Part shown: in pieces, positions 7,317 through 14,875 of the stretch
How positions within the stretch are numbered: position 1 is the first letter of the stretch
Layout: every line of letters begins with the position of its first letter
From: Hydrogenophaga sp.
GTDB taxonomy: Bacteria > Pseudomonadota > Gammaproteobacteria > Burkholderiales > Burkholderiaceae_C
Length of the DNA: 36,598 bases
Assembly (NCBI RefSeq): GCF_026125825.1
Contig: NZ_JAHCKK010000046.1
Location: forward strand, 1-36,598
Direction: 5' to 3'
Translations under genes and position numbers: made by a program
Notes under the pieces: model-generated
Told to the model about the DNA's origin: nothing
Seen by the model: only the letters and a program-made list of their open reading frames with translations
Databases searched by the model: none

Positions 7317-8078
7317 ATGAACCCTGTTTCCCTTCCCGGCCATGCGGTTTCACGCCTGCGCACCGCGCGCCTGGCCGCCAGCGCCAAACCTTTCGTGGCC
7401 CGCGGTTCGGGCCTGGGGCGTTGCGCCGGTTGCCGCCTGATTGCCAGCCACTGCCTGTGCGCCTGGCGCCCGCGCACGCCCACGCGCGCCGGGGTCTGCC
7501 TCATCATGGGCGACATCGAAGCGCTCAAGCCCAGCAACACCGGCTGGCTGGTGGCGGACGTGGTTGCCGACACATGGGCCTTCAAATGGTCACGCACCGA
7601 CGTGGACCCGGGCCTGCCCGCCCTGCTGGCCGACCCGCAATGGCAGCCTTACCTGGTGTTTCCTGGCGAGTTCGTGCCACCCGGGCGCGTGGTGACCGAC
7701 CTGCAGGCGTGCCCCGTGGCGCCCACGCCGGTGGGCGACCGAAGACCCTTGTTCGTGTTGCTCGACGGCACCTGGTCCGAAGCGCGCAAGATGTTCCGCA
7801 AGAGCCCTTACCTCGACCAGCTGCCTGTGCTCAGCCTGCACCCCGAACAGACCGTCTCCAACTACCGGCTCCGGCGCGCGTTCCGCGACGGCCACTTCTG
7901 CACCTCCGAAGTGGCCGCGCTCTGCCTGGACCTGGCCGGTGAAAGCCGTGCGGCGCAGACCCTGGCCGCGTGGCTGGACGTGTTCACCGCGCACTACCTC
8001 AGCGTCAAGCGAAGCACGCCGCTGGACACCGCGTCCGAAGCCCACGGGCGCTTGCAGGCGCTGTGTGCGCCGGATTGA
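7317..8078 (+). CDS. DTW-domain tRNA-uridine aminocarboxypropyltransferase
   Basis: 253 residues. The zinc-type cysteines C36, C39, C46 and C48 (RCAGCRLIASHCLC) and the DTW-domain motifs LDGTWSEARKM (D150-W153), S181-x-Y-R-L-R and TSE (about 197-199) identify the TapT/YfiP/DTWD family. These enzymes transfer the 3-amino-3-carboxypropyl group from S-adenosylmethionine to uridine, forming acp3U in tRNA (position 47 in E. coli). It is cytoplasmic. The ATG at 7317 has no clear Shine-Dalgarno. The downstream pcp gene begins 4 bp after its stop, so the two are probably cotranscribed. Confidence 0.9.
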   Translation: MNPVSLPGHAVSRLRTARLAASAKPFVARGSGLGRCAGCRLIASHCLCAWRPRTPTRAGVCLIMGDIEALKPSNTGWLVADVVADTWAFKWSRTDVDPGLPALLADPQWQPYLVFPGEFVPPGRVVTDLQACPVAPTPVGDRRPLFVLLDGTWSEARKMFRKSPYLDQLPVLSLHPEQTVSNYRLRRAFRDGHFCTSEVAALCLDLAGESRAAQTLAAWLDVFTAHYLSVKRSTPLDTASEAHGRLQALCAPD

Positions 8079-8082
8079 CGCG

Positions 8083-8724
8083 ATGCGAAAAAAAGTCCTG
8101 CTCACCGGTTTCGACGCCTTCGGCGGCCAGACGCTCAACCCCAGCTGGCTGGCGGTGCAGGCACTGCATGGCCGCCAGGTGCTCGGCCACACCCTGGTGG
8201 CGGCCCAATTGCCCACCGTGTTTGACGCCTCGCTGCGCGAGCTGGGCGCGCTGCTGCGCCAGCACCAGCCCGCCCTGGTCATCTGTGTCGGGCAGGCCGG
8301 CGGCCGCAAGGCCTTGTCGCTGGAGCGCGTGGCCATCAACGTCAACGACGCTCCCCTGGCCGACAACGCCGGAGCGCAACCGGTGGACACCCCGGTGGTG
8401 CGGGATGCGCCCGTGGCCTACTTCTCCAGCCTGCCCATCAAGGCCATGCTCGCTGCGCTGCAATCGCAAGGCGTGGATGCCGAGGTCTCGCAGACCGCGG
8501 GCACCTTCGTCTGCAACCACGTCTTCTATGGCCTGATGCGCACCCTGGCCACGGCGCCCGCACTCGCGCACACGCGCGGTGGCTTCGTGCACGTGCCATG
8601 GTTGCCGGAGCAGGGCACGCCGAACATGGCGTTGGAGGAGATCGTGCGCGGGCTGCGCGTGGCCGTGCGCAGCGCGTTGCAGGTGCACACCGACGCCGCG
8701 CTGGGCGCGGGCACCACGCACTGA
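8083..8724 (+). CDS. pcp: Pyrrolidone-carboxylate peptidase (pyroglutamyl peptidase I)
   Basis: 213 residues, the usual length for the C15 cysteine peptidase family. It begins KKVLLTGFDAFGGQTLNPSW, the family signature. The catalytic triad is visible: Glu81 in SLERVAIN, Cys144 in TAGTFVCNHVFY and His170 in FVHVPWLPEQ. It removes N-terminal pyroglutamate from peptides in the cytoplasm. It begins 4 bp after the DTW gene, implying translational linkage. Confidence 0.95.
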   Translation: MRKKVLLTGFDAFGGQTLNPSWLAVQALHGRQVLGHTLVAAQLPTVFDASLRELGALLRQHQPALVICVGQAGGRKALSLERVAINVNDAPLADNAGAQPVDTPVVRDAPVAYFSSLPIKAMLAALQSQGVDAEVSQTAGTFVCNHVFYGLMRTLATAPALAHTRGGFVHVPWLPEQGTPNMALEEIVRGLRVAVRSALQVHTDAALGAGTTH

Positions 8725-8736
8725 GCGGCGCCTGGC

Positions 8737-9060
8737 TCAGGCCTGCCAGACGCCGAAGCCGGCCGAGCGCAGGTCGATGCCGATCTCGATCTCCTTCTCC
8801 ACGGCGGCTTCATACCGCATGGGATTGAAGCCCTCGTAGAGATCGGGCAGCAGGCGCAGCCCGTACTTGAACACATAGGCATTGGCCTGGATCCCGGCCT
8901 TGTGCTTGTCGAAGCGCACGTCCGGGTCCAGGCCGGTCATGCCGACGTAGACACAGGGTTTGCCGTCGATGTAGCCCGGGTTGTTCTTGCGGAATCTGCT
9001 TTCATTCAGCACGTCCCTGGAGAGCTCGATCACGTAGACGTGGTGGTGGGGGCGGGCCAT
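8737..9060 (-). CDS. Divergent GIY-YIG-like small protein
   Basis: 107 residues. The opening HHHVYVIELS resembles the 'GIY' strand and, after a longer than usual spacer, KPCVYVGMTGLDPDVRFDKHKAG resembles the 'YIG' strand with the following R and H of GIY-YIG nucleases. A glutamate-rich helix (YEAAVEKEIEIGIDL) follows, where the family has its metal-binding Glu. The inter-motif distance is about 25-30 residues rather than 10-15, so activity is uncertain. ATG 9060 was chosen; a TTG 8 codons upstream is also in frame. It converges on pcp and diverges from the NERD-helicase gene across 140 bp of A/T-richer DNA. Confidence 0.6.
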   Translation of the reverse strand: MARPHHHVYVIELSRDVLNESRFRKNNPGYIDGKPCVYVGMTGLDPDVRFDKHKAGIQANAYVFKYGLRLLPDLYEGFNPMRYEAAVEKEIEIGIDLRSAGFGVWQA

Positions 9061-9200
9061 GGTGCAATGGATTGTGCCTTTCAACGCATCGATTCAACCG
9101 GTTGTCGATGTCGTTGGTGCATGATCGAATTCTTCCTGCATTGGCATTCGAATTTGTGCTGTATTCGGTCAATAAAAATCCATAGGAGGCGTGCTGAAAG

Positions 9201-11024
9201 ATGGCTACCCTAATTCCTTCCCTCGGGAGTTGCGTGTCGCGCATGACCCCCGGCGAACGTCGCGTGGCCGAAAGGCTCGAGCAGAAGCTCGATGACGACT
9301 ATCTGCTTTGGTATGACGTGGCGGTGGGCCCTCGCTATTCACACCCCGATTTCGTCGTGATGCACCCACGCCGTGGTGTTCTCGTGCTTGAGGTTAAAGA
9401 CTTCCGTCTTGCGACCCTGATCCAAGTCAACAAGCAGTCGTGGGAAATTCATGGCGACATGGGACCCAAGACGGTGCCGAATCCGTTGGAGCAAGCAAGG
9501 CAGTATGCGCATCAGGTGGTGAATGCGTTGGAGCGGGATAAGCAACTGGTGCAACCTGAGGGACCCCATCAAGGAAAACTCGCTTTCCCATGGAGTTATG
9601 GCGTGGTGCTGCCCAATATCACACGCAAACAATTTGAACAGGCCCAACTTGGCCAGGCCATCGAGTCGCACCGCGTGATCTGCCAGGACGAAATGACCGA
9701 GTCCGTCGCGCCTGAGGAGTTGCAGAGCCGTTTGTGGGGCATGTTTCCGTTCATGATGCGCGGCGTCATGTCGCTGCCTCAACTGGATCGTGTGCGGTGG
9801 ATTCTGTTTCCCGAAGTGCGTGTGCCCGATCAAACCGGGTTGTTTGAGGGGGATGAGGCATTGGCCGAACTGCCAAGCATCATGCGGGTGATGGATTTGC
9901 AGCAGGAGCAATTGGCGCGCAGCCTGGGCGATGGGCATCGAGTGATCCATGGCGTGGCAGGCTCGGGCAAGACCATGTTGCTGGGTTACAGGGCAGAGCA
10001 CCTTGCGAAAGCGCAGGCCGCCCGGACCAAGCCCATCCTCGTGCTGTGCTACAACGAGCCGCTCGCCCGGCAGCTCGCGCGCGTCATGGACAGCAAAAAC
10101 CTCTCGGCGCATGTGCAAGCGGTGCATTTTCACAAATGGTGCAGAAGTCAGCTCGTGGCCTACGACCAGCCGTTGCCGGCTGACAACCTGCCAACCGACA
10201 TGAAGATGGCCGTGATGGTTCAAGGCGTGATCAATGGTGTGGACCGCAAGCAGATTCCCAGCGGTCAGTACCAGGCTGTGCTGATCGACGAAGGCCATGA
10301 CTTCGCGCCCGAATGGCTCAAACTCATCACGCAGATGGTGGACCCAATGACCAACAGTCTGCTGGTGTTGTACGACGACGCTCAGAGCATTTATGAACGC
10401 AGCCGAAGCCGGCAGTTCAGCTTCAAGAGCGTGGGGATTCAAGCCCAGGGCCGCACCACGATCCTCAAGATCAACTACCGAAACACGCGGCAGATTTTGC
10501 AGACGGCCAGTCTTATTGCGGCTGATCTGCTGACCGCGGAAGACAAGGACGATGACGGCGTGCCGCTGCTCAAGCCCGTTAGTTGCGGGCGCGACGGCGA
10601 AAAGCCGATCGTCATCCGGTTGCCCGATTTTCGCGCCGAAGTCTCCCAGGTCGTGGACCTGCTCAGCGCCGCGCACCGGGAAGGCCACGCCTGGGGCGAT
10701 ATGGCCATCCTTTGTCGCCACTACAGCGAGATGGACGCTTGCGCCAGCGTGTTGCGGCAACGGCGGCTACCGCATCAGGTGCGCAAAGGCTCAGGCAGTT
10801 TCAATCCCGCAGCAAACACCATCAAGGTAATGACCATGCATGCGAGCAAGGGACTCGAGTTCCCTGTGGTGGCCTTGATGGGGGTGGGAAGCATGCCCGC
10901 CAAGGACCATGATGAGCGCGACGAGGCGCGGTTGTTTTACGTGGGTGCCACGCGTGCCACTCATCGACTGATCGTGGGGGTGGGCGGGCAAGGCCAGTTT
11001 GGCCGGCGGTTGGCGGCTTGCTGA
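9201..11024 (+). CDS. NERD-domain nuclease / UvrD-like SF1 helicase fusion
   Basis: 607 residues. The N-terminal ~200 residues form a NERD domain, related to archaeal Holliday-junction resolvases and restriction-type nucleases: D50 in SHPDFVV and E64-V-K66 in LVLEVKD are the metal-binding core. The rest is a superfamily 1 helicase: Walker A GVAGSGKT (251-258), Walker B IDEGHD (362-367), INYRNTRQ (424-431), motif V TMHASKGLEFPVV (545-557) and motif VI EARLFYVGATRA (575-586). All motifs are intact, so ATP-driven unwinding coupled to cleavage is expected. A clean AGGAGG precedes ATG 9201. Codon use and composition are more A/T-rich than the neighbours, which suggests transfer. The role could be DNA repair or anti-phage defence; the sequence alone does not decide. 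Confidence 0.88.
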   Translation: MATLIPSLGSCVSRMTPGERRVAERLEQKLDDDYLLWYDVAVGPRYSHPDFVVMHPRRGVLVLEVKDFRLATLIQVNKQSWEIHGDMGPKTVPNPLEQARQYAHQVVNALERDKQLVQPEGPHQGKLAFPWSYGVVLPNITRKQFEQAQLGQAIESHRVICQDEMTESVAPEELQSRLWGMFPFMMRGVMSLPQLDRVRWILFPEVRVPDQTGLFEGDEALAELPSIMRVMDLQQEQLARSLGDGHRVIHGVAGSGKTMLLGYRAEHLAKAQAARTKPILVLCYNEPLARQLARVMDSKNLSAHVQAVHFHKWCRSQLVAYDQPLPADNLPTDMKMAVMVQGVINGVDRKQIPSGQYQAVLIDEGHDFAPEWLKLITQMVDPMTNSLLVLYDDAQSIYERSRSRQFSFKSVGIQAQGRTTILKINYRNTRQILQTASLIAADLLTAEDKDDDGVPLLKPVSCGRDGEKPIVIRLPDFRAEVSQVVDLLSAAHREGHAWGDMAILCRHYSEMDACASVLRQRRLPHQVRKGSGSFNPAANTIKVMTMHASKGLEFPVVALMGVGSMPAKDHDERDEARLFYVGATRATHRLIVGVGGQGQFGRRLAAC

Positions 11025-11076
11025 CCCATTGCTGCCAGCGGGCAGCGCAGGTCGGGCAAGGCCGTTCGCATCGTTT

Positions 11077-11484
11077 TCAAAGCCAGACCGACCCCGGCCC
11101 CGGGCTGGTCTCGATGGTGAACTCCGGCGAACCGCCCAGCACGAAGGCGCCGAGCACCACGCTCAGCAGTGCCATGAACAGGCTGGCCCAGAACGCCGTC
11201 CAGAAACCATCCACCTTGAAGCCGTTCACCACCTTCGCCACCAGCAACAGCATCAGCGCGTTGATGACCAGCAGGAACAGGCCGAAGGTCAGCAGGGTCA
11301 AGGGCAAGGTCAGCACCACGAGCAGCGGCCGCACGATGGCATTGGCCAGGCCCAGCAACAAGGCCGACACCACCAGCGATGACGTGCTGCTGAACCGAAT
11401 GCCCTTGAACACATGGCTCGCCACCCAGAGTGCGAACCCCGTGATGGCCCAGTGCAGCAGGAATGGCGTGAGGTTGGTGAGCAT
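11077..11484 (-). CDS. Phage_holin_4-type small membrane protein
   Basis: 135 residues with four hydrophobic helices (HWAITGFALWVASHVF; SLVVSALLLGLANAI; LLVVLTLPLTLLTFGLFLLVINALMLLL; WTAFWASLFMALLSVVLGAFVL) and the family phrases 'GLANAIVRPLLVVLTLPLTLLTFGLF'-like and 'GFKVDGFWTAF'. This is the Phage_holin_4_2 (COG1950) membrane family, which is chromosomal and common in bacteria. The name reflects an old similarity; no phage genes surround it and a lysis role is not implied. It lies 20 bp downstream of glnS on the same strand, so the two are likely one transcript. Confidence 0.85.
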   Translation of the reverse strand: MLTNLTPFLLHWAITGFALWVASHVFKGIRFSSTSSLVVSALLLGLANAIVRPLLVVLTLPLTLLTFGLFLLVINALMLLLVAKVVNGFKVDGFWTAFWASLFMALLSVVLGAFVLGGSPEFTIETSPGPGSVWL

Positions 11485-11504
11485 GTCGCGAAGGCCTTTG
11501 GTGG

Positions 11505-13334
11505 TTACTTGCCCCAGGAGTCTTTCAACCCCGTCACCCGGTTGAACACCGGCTTGCCCGCCACGTGGTCCTGCCGGTCCGCCACGAAGTAGCCGTGCCG
11601 CTCGAACTGGAACTTGTTGTCCGGCTTGGCCTGGGCCAGTGAAGGCTCCACGTAGGCGGTCACCACTTTCAGGCTGTTCGGGTTCAGGGCTTCGATGAAG
11701 TCCTTGCCACCGGCGTCGGGCTGGGCGTCGAGGAAGAGGCGGTCGTAGAGCCGCACTTCAGCCTGCACGCCGTCGGCCACGCTCACCCAGGTGATGGCGG
11801 CCTTGGCCTTCACGCTGTCGGCGCCGGGCGTGCCGCTCTTGGTGCCCGGGATGACCTTGGCGTGCACTTCGGTGACCTTGCCGTCCGCGTCTTTCGCGCA
11901 GCCCGTGCATTCGATGACATAGCCGCCCTTGAGGCGCACCACGTTGCCGGGGAACAGGCGCTTGTAGCCCTTGGGTGGCACTTCCTCGAAGTCCTCGCGT
12001 TCGATCCACACGGCCTTGCCGATCTTGAACACGCGCGGCGCGGGCTCGGGTTGGCCCTCGGCGAGGGCCGAGTGGGGCAGGGCGGGCTGGGTGCAGTCTT
12101 CGGTGTGGTCGTCGCTGCCGAACGCGTCGGCCCAGTTGGTGAGCACCAGCCTGACCGGATCGAGCACAGCCATGCCACGGTGGGCCTTGTTCTCCAGGTC
12201 TTCGCGCAGGCAGCCTTCGAGCGTGCTGTAGTCGATCCAGGAGTCGCTCTTGGTCACGCCGATGCGCTCGGCGAACAGCTGGATGCTCTCGGGCGTGTAG
12301 CCGCGCCGGCGCAGGCCGACGATGGTGGGCATGCGCGGGTCATCCCAGCCGTTGACCTTGTGGTCGTACACCAGTTGCGCGAGCTTGCGCTTGCTGGTGA
12401 TCACGTAGGTGAGGTTGAGCCGCGCGAACTCGTATTGGCGCGGTGGCGGGCTTTGCAGCAGACCGCCTTCGCACAGGCGCTCCAGCAGCCAGTCGTAAAA
12501 CGGGCGCTGGTCCTCGAATTCGAGGGTGCAGAAGCTGTGGGTGATCTGCTCCAGCGCGTCCTCGATCGGGTGCGCGAAGGTGTACATCGGGTAGATGCAC
12601 CAGGTGTCGCCCGTGTTGTGGTGCGTGGCGCGGCGGATGCGGTAGATCGCCGGGTCGCGCAGGTTGATGTTGGGGCTGGCCATGTCGATCTTGGCGCGCA
12701 GCACCATGCTGCCGTCTTCGTGCAGGCCGTCGCGCATTTCGCGCAGGCGTTTCAGGTTCTCGGCCGGCGTGCGGCCCCGAAACGGGCTGTCCACGCCGGG
12801 TTTGCCGAAGTCGCCCCGGTTCAGGCGCATCTGTTCGGTGGTCTGCTCGTCTACGTAGGCGTGGCCGGCTTCCACCAGGTACTCGGCCGCGCGGTACATG
12901 AAGTCGAAGTAGTCGCTGGCCTGGTACAGGTGCTGCCGGCCGTGGGCCTCCCAGCTGAAGCCGAGCCATTTCACGGCATCGATGATGCTGTTGACGTACT
13001 CGGTGTCTTCCTTCTCCGGGTTGGTGTCGTCAAAGCGCATGTGGCACACGCCGCCGTAGTCGCGAGCCAGACCGAAGTTCAGGCAGATGCTCTTGGCGTG
13101 GCCCACGTGCAGGTAACCGTTGGGCTCGGGGGGGAAGCGGGTGCGGATCCTGGCCGGGTCGGGCTCGCCCTTGGCCTGGTGGGCGGCGTCGCCCGGGCTG
13201 CCGGCCCAGCGGCGGCTCTGGTAGGTGCCCTTGTCCAGATCGTTCTCGATGATCTGCCGCAGGAAGTTGCTGACCTTGTGTTCGCCGTCGGTGGCGGGGT
13301 TGCTGGTTTTGTTGCTGGGGTGGGTGGAGCTCAT
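11505..13334 (-). CDS. glnS: Glutaminyl-tRNA synthetase
   Basis: 609 residues. A class I synthetase with the HIGH motif HVGH (76-79) in PPEPNGYLHVGHAKS and the KMSKS equivalent TSKRKL near residue 314. The DDTNP segment and the C-terminal anticodon-binding beta barrels are typical of GlnRS rather than GluRS. It charges tRNA-Gln directly, so the cell does not depend solely on the GatCAB route. Compared with E. coli GlnRS the N-terminus has an insertion of roughly 20 residues between the first helix and TRFPPEPN (about residues 40-64). The ATG at 13334 begins MSSTHPSNKTSN. It is followed by the small membrane protein gene. Confidence 0.97.
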   Translation of the reverse strand: MSSTHPSNKTSNPATDGEHKVSNFLRQIIENDLDKGTYQSRRWAGSPGDAAHQAKGEPDPARIRTRFPPEPNGYLHVGHAKSICLNFGLARDYGGVCHMRFDDTNPEKEDTEYVNSIIDAVKWLGFSWEAHGRQHLYQASDYFDFMYRAAEYLVEAGHAYVDEQTTEQMRLNRGDFGKPGVDSPFRGRTPAENLKRLREMRDGLHEDGSMVLRAKIDMASPNINLRDPAIYRIRRATHHNTGDTWCIYPMYTFAHPIEDALEQITHSFCTLEFEDQRPFYDWLLERLCEGGLLQSPPPRQYEFARLNLTYVITSKRKLAQLVYDHKVNGWDDPRMPTIVGLRRRGYTPESIQLFAERIGVTKSDSWIDYSTLEGCLREDLENKAHRGMAVLDPVRLVLTNWADAFGSDDHTEDCTQPALPHSALAEGQPEPAPRVFKIGKAVWIEREDFEEVPPKGYKRLFPGNVVRLKGGYVIECTGCAKDADGKVTEVHAKVIPGTKSGTPGADSVKAKAAITWVSVADGVQAEVRLYDRLFLDAQPDAGGKDFIEALNPNSLKVVTAYVEPSLAQAKPDNKFQFERHGYFVADRQDHVAGKPVFNRVTGLKDSWGK

Positions 13335-13451
13335 GCGCCATTCTATTGATCCGGCCCGAGGCCCGCCGCGCCGCGCCGAGTGCTACTTTGGTTCCATGGT
13401 GGCGCTTTCCGGTATCGTGGCTGCTCCCGGACGAGGAAGAGGAAGCCCGAG

Positions 13452-14723
13452 ATGAACAACGACAACCCCGACACCATGCCCACCGACGAGCCGACGCGGT
13501 GGGAAATCACGCAGACGGAAGACGTGTTTCTGCCCTCTGTGCGCGTGCAGCTGGGCTGGCGCGATGTGGAGGCCGCCGTGGAGAGCGGCGCGATCCAGCC
13601 GGCCGAGGCGCATGCGCTCTGGGCGTCGTGGGCCTCGCCGGGCAGCCCGCTGCGGGTGGCCGCGGGCGTGCCGTCCTCCGCCTCTGTGGTGCCCACGGCG
13701 GCCGAACTCGCGCAGGAAGACCTCGCCGCCGGCTGGGCGGCGGCGCCAGCCCACGCTCCGCATCCCGCGCGGGACCGCGGCCCGGCGTTCAGCTTCACCA
13801 ACACCCTCTACTACTTTGGCGGCATGCTGGCCATCGGCGCCATGACGCTGTTCATGACGCTGGGCTGGGAGCTGTTCGGCGCCTGGGGCGTGTTCGTGCT
13901 GGCGCTGGGTTACCTCACGGGCGCGCTGCTGGTGGCGGGCAACCTGCTGGAAAAAGGCCTGCGCACGCCCGCCGGCGTGCTCGCCACGCTGGCGGTGTGC
14001 CTGGTGCCTCTGGCGGTCTGGGCTTTCCAGTCGGGCATCGGCCTGTGGCCCGAGGGCGGGCCCGACAGCTACCGCGACTACCACCGCTACATCGACTGGC
14101 GCTGGCTCACGCTGGAGCTGGCCACGCTGGCCGCCGCCGTGGTGCTGCTGTACCGCTACAAGCTGCCCTTCATGGTCATGCCGGTGGCCGTGACGATCTG
14201 GTACCTCAGCATGGACGTGGCGCACATGCTGATGCAGAAGGACGGATTCGACTGGACCTTCACCCGCGACGTGTCGCTGGTGTTCGGCCTGGCCACCTGC
14301 GCTATGGCCGTGTGGGTGGACCTGCGCACGCGCGTTGCCGCCAACGCCGAGGACCGACAGGACTTCGCCTTCTGGCTCTACCTGTTCGGCGCGATCATGT
14401 TCTGGGCGGGCCTGAGCCTGCGCGACAGCGACTCCGAGCTCAACAAGTTCCTCTACGCGCTGATCAACGTGTTTCTGGTGTTCCTCGGTGCGGCCATCGG
14501 GCGGCGCGTGTTCACCGTGCTGGGCGCGATCGGCGTGGCCAGCTACCTGGGTTACCTGGCCTACCGCGTGTTCGAGGACAGCCTGCTCTTCCCCTTCGCG
14601 CTCACCCTGCTGGGCTTGGGGGTGGTGGCGCTGGGCATCTGGTGGCAGCGGCACGAGGCCGCCCTCCATGCCCGGCTGGCCGGTTGGTTGCCTGCAGCGC
14701 TCAAGCCGCTGGCGTCCCGCTGA
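13452..14723 (+). CDS. Multi-pass membrane protein, function unknown
   Basis: 423 residues. A hydrophilic N-terminal region of about 115 residues (TEDVFLPSVRVQLGWRDVEAAVESGAIQ, resembling a short helical module, then an Ala/Pro linker) is followed by roughly ten hydrophobic helices, beginning TLYYFGGMLAIGAMTLFMTLGWEL. Charged loops such as YRDYHRYIDWRW lie between helices. Overall layout resembles the DUF2157-type inner membrane proteins, but I cannot confirm family membership. The ATG at 13452 was picked because the in-frame upstream extension is not protein-like. It is divergent from glnS and convergent with the choice-of-anchor lipoprotein gene. Confidence 0.75.
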   Translation: MNNDNPDTMPTDEPTRWEITQTEDVFLPSVRVQLGWRDVEAAVESGAIQPAEAHALWASWASPGSPLRVAAGVPSSASVVPTAAELAQEDLAAGWAAAPAHAPHPARDRGPAFSFTNTLYYFGGMLAIGAMTLFMTLGWELFGAWGVFVLALGYLTGALLVAGNLLEKGLRTPAGVLATLAVCLVPLAVWAFQSGIGLWPEGGPDSYRDYHRYIDWRWLTLELATLAAAVVLLYRYKLPFMVMPVAVTIWYLSMDVAHMLMQKDGFDWTFTRDVSLVFGLATCAMAVWVDLRTRVAANAEDRQDFAFWLYLFGAIMFWAGLSLRDSDSELNKFLYALINVFLVFLGAAIGRRVFTVLGAIGVASYLGYLAYRVFEDSLLFPFALTLLGLGVVALGIWWQRHEAALHARLAGWLPAALKPLASR

Positions 14724-14780
14724 GAGGCAAGGCCTGACCGCGCGTGCCGCGCGCGAAGTGAAGCAACCGCCCATCCAGAG

Positions 14781-14860
14781 ACACCGAGGGTCCGGCTGCG
14801 CCGACCCCAGGTGTCGCCCCCTCCCGCCGAAGGCGAGAGAGGGGGGGAGCGCCGAAGGCG
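14781..14860. repeat. Stacked inverted repeats between convergent genes (REP-like / bidirectional terminator)
   Basis: Two or three GC-rich hairpins follow one another. The first spans 14781-14814 (ACACC/GGTGT outer arms, GGGTC/GACCC inner arms). The second spans 14817-14845 (CCCCCTC/GAGGGGG outer arms, GCC-gaa-GGC inner stem). A third is CGCC-gaa-GGCG near 14850-14860. They fill the 152-bp gap between two genes that end towards each other. Similar C/G-block hairpin units are frequent between genes in Comamonadaceae, from memory; a bidirectional terminator is the simplest role. Confidence 0.5.
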
Positions 14861-14875
14861 CGCGGGGGGTGCTCT

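Noticed and set aside
11031-11046. GCTGCC-agcg-GGCAGC hairpin between convergent genes as a terminator
   Set aside because: A 6-bp stem with no T-tract on either strand; too weak to call.
11077-11484. Possible prophage because of a 'holin' family name
   Set aside because: The family is a chromosomal membrane protein family, it is operonic with glnS, and no other phage gene is present.
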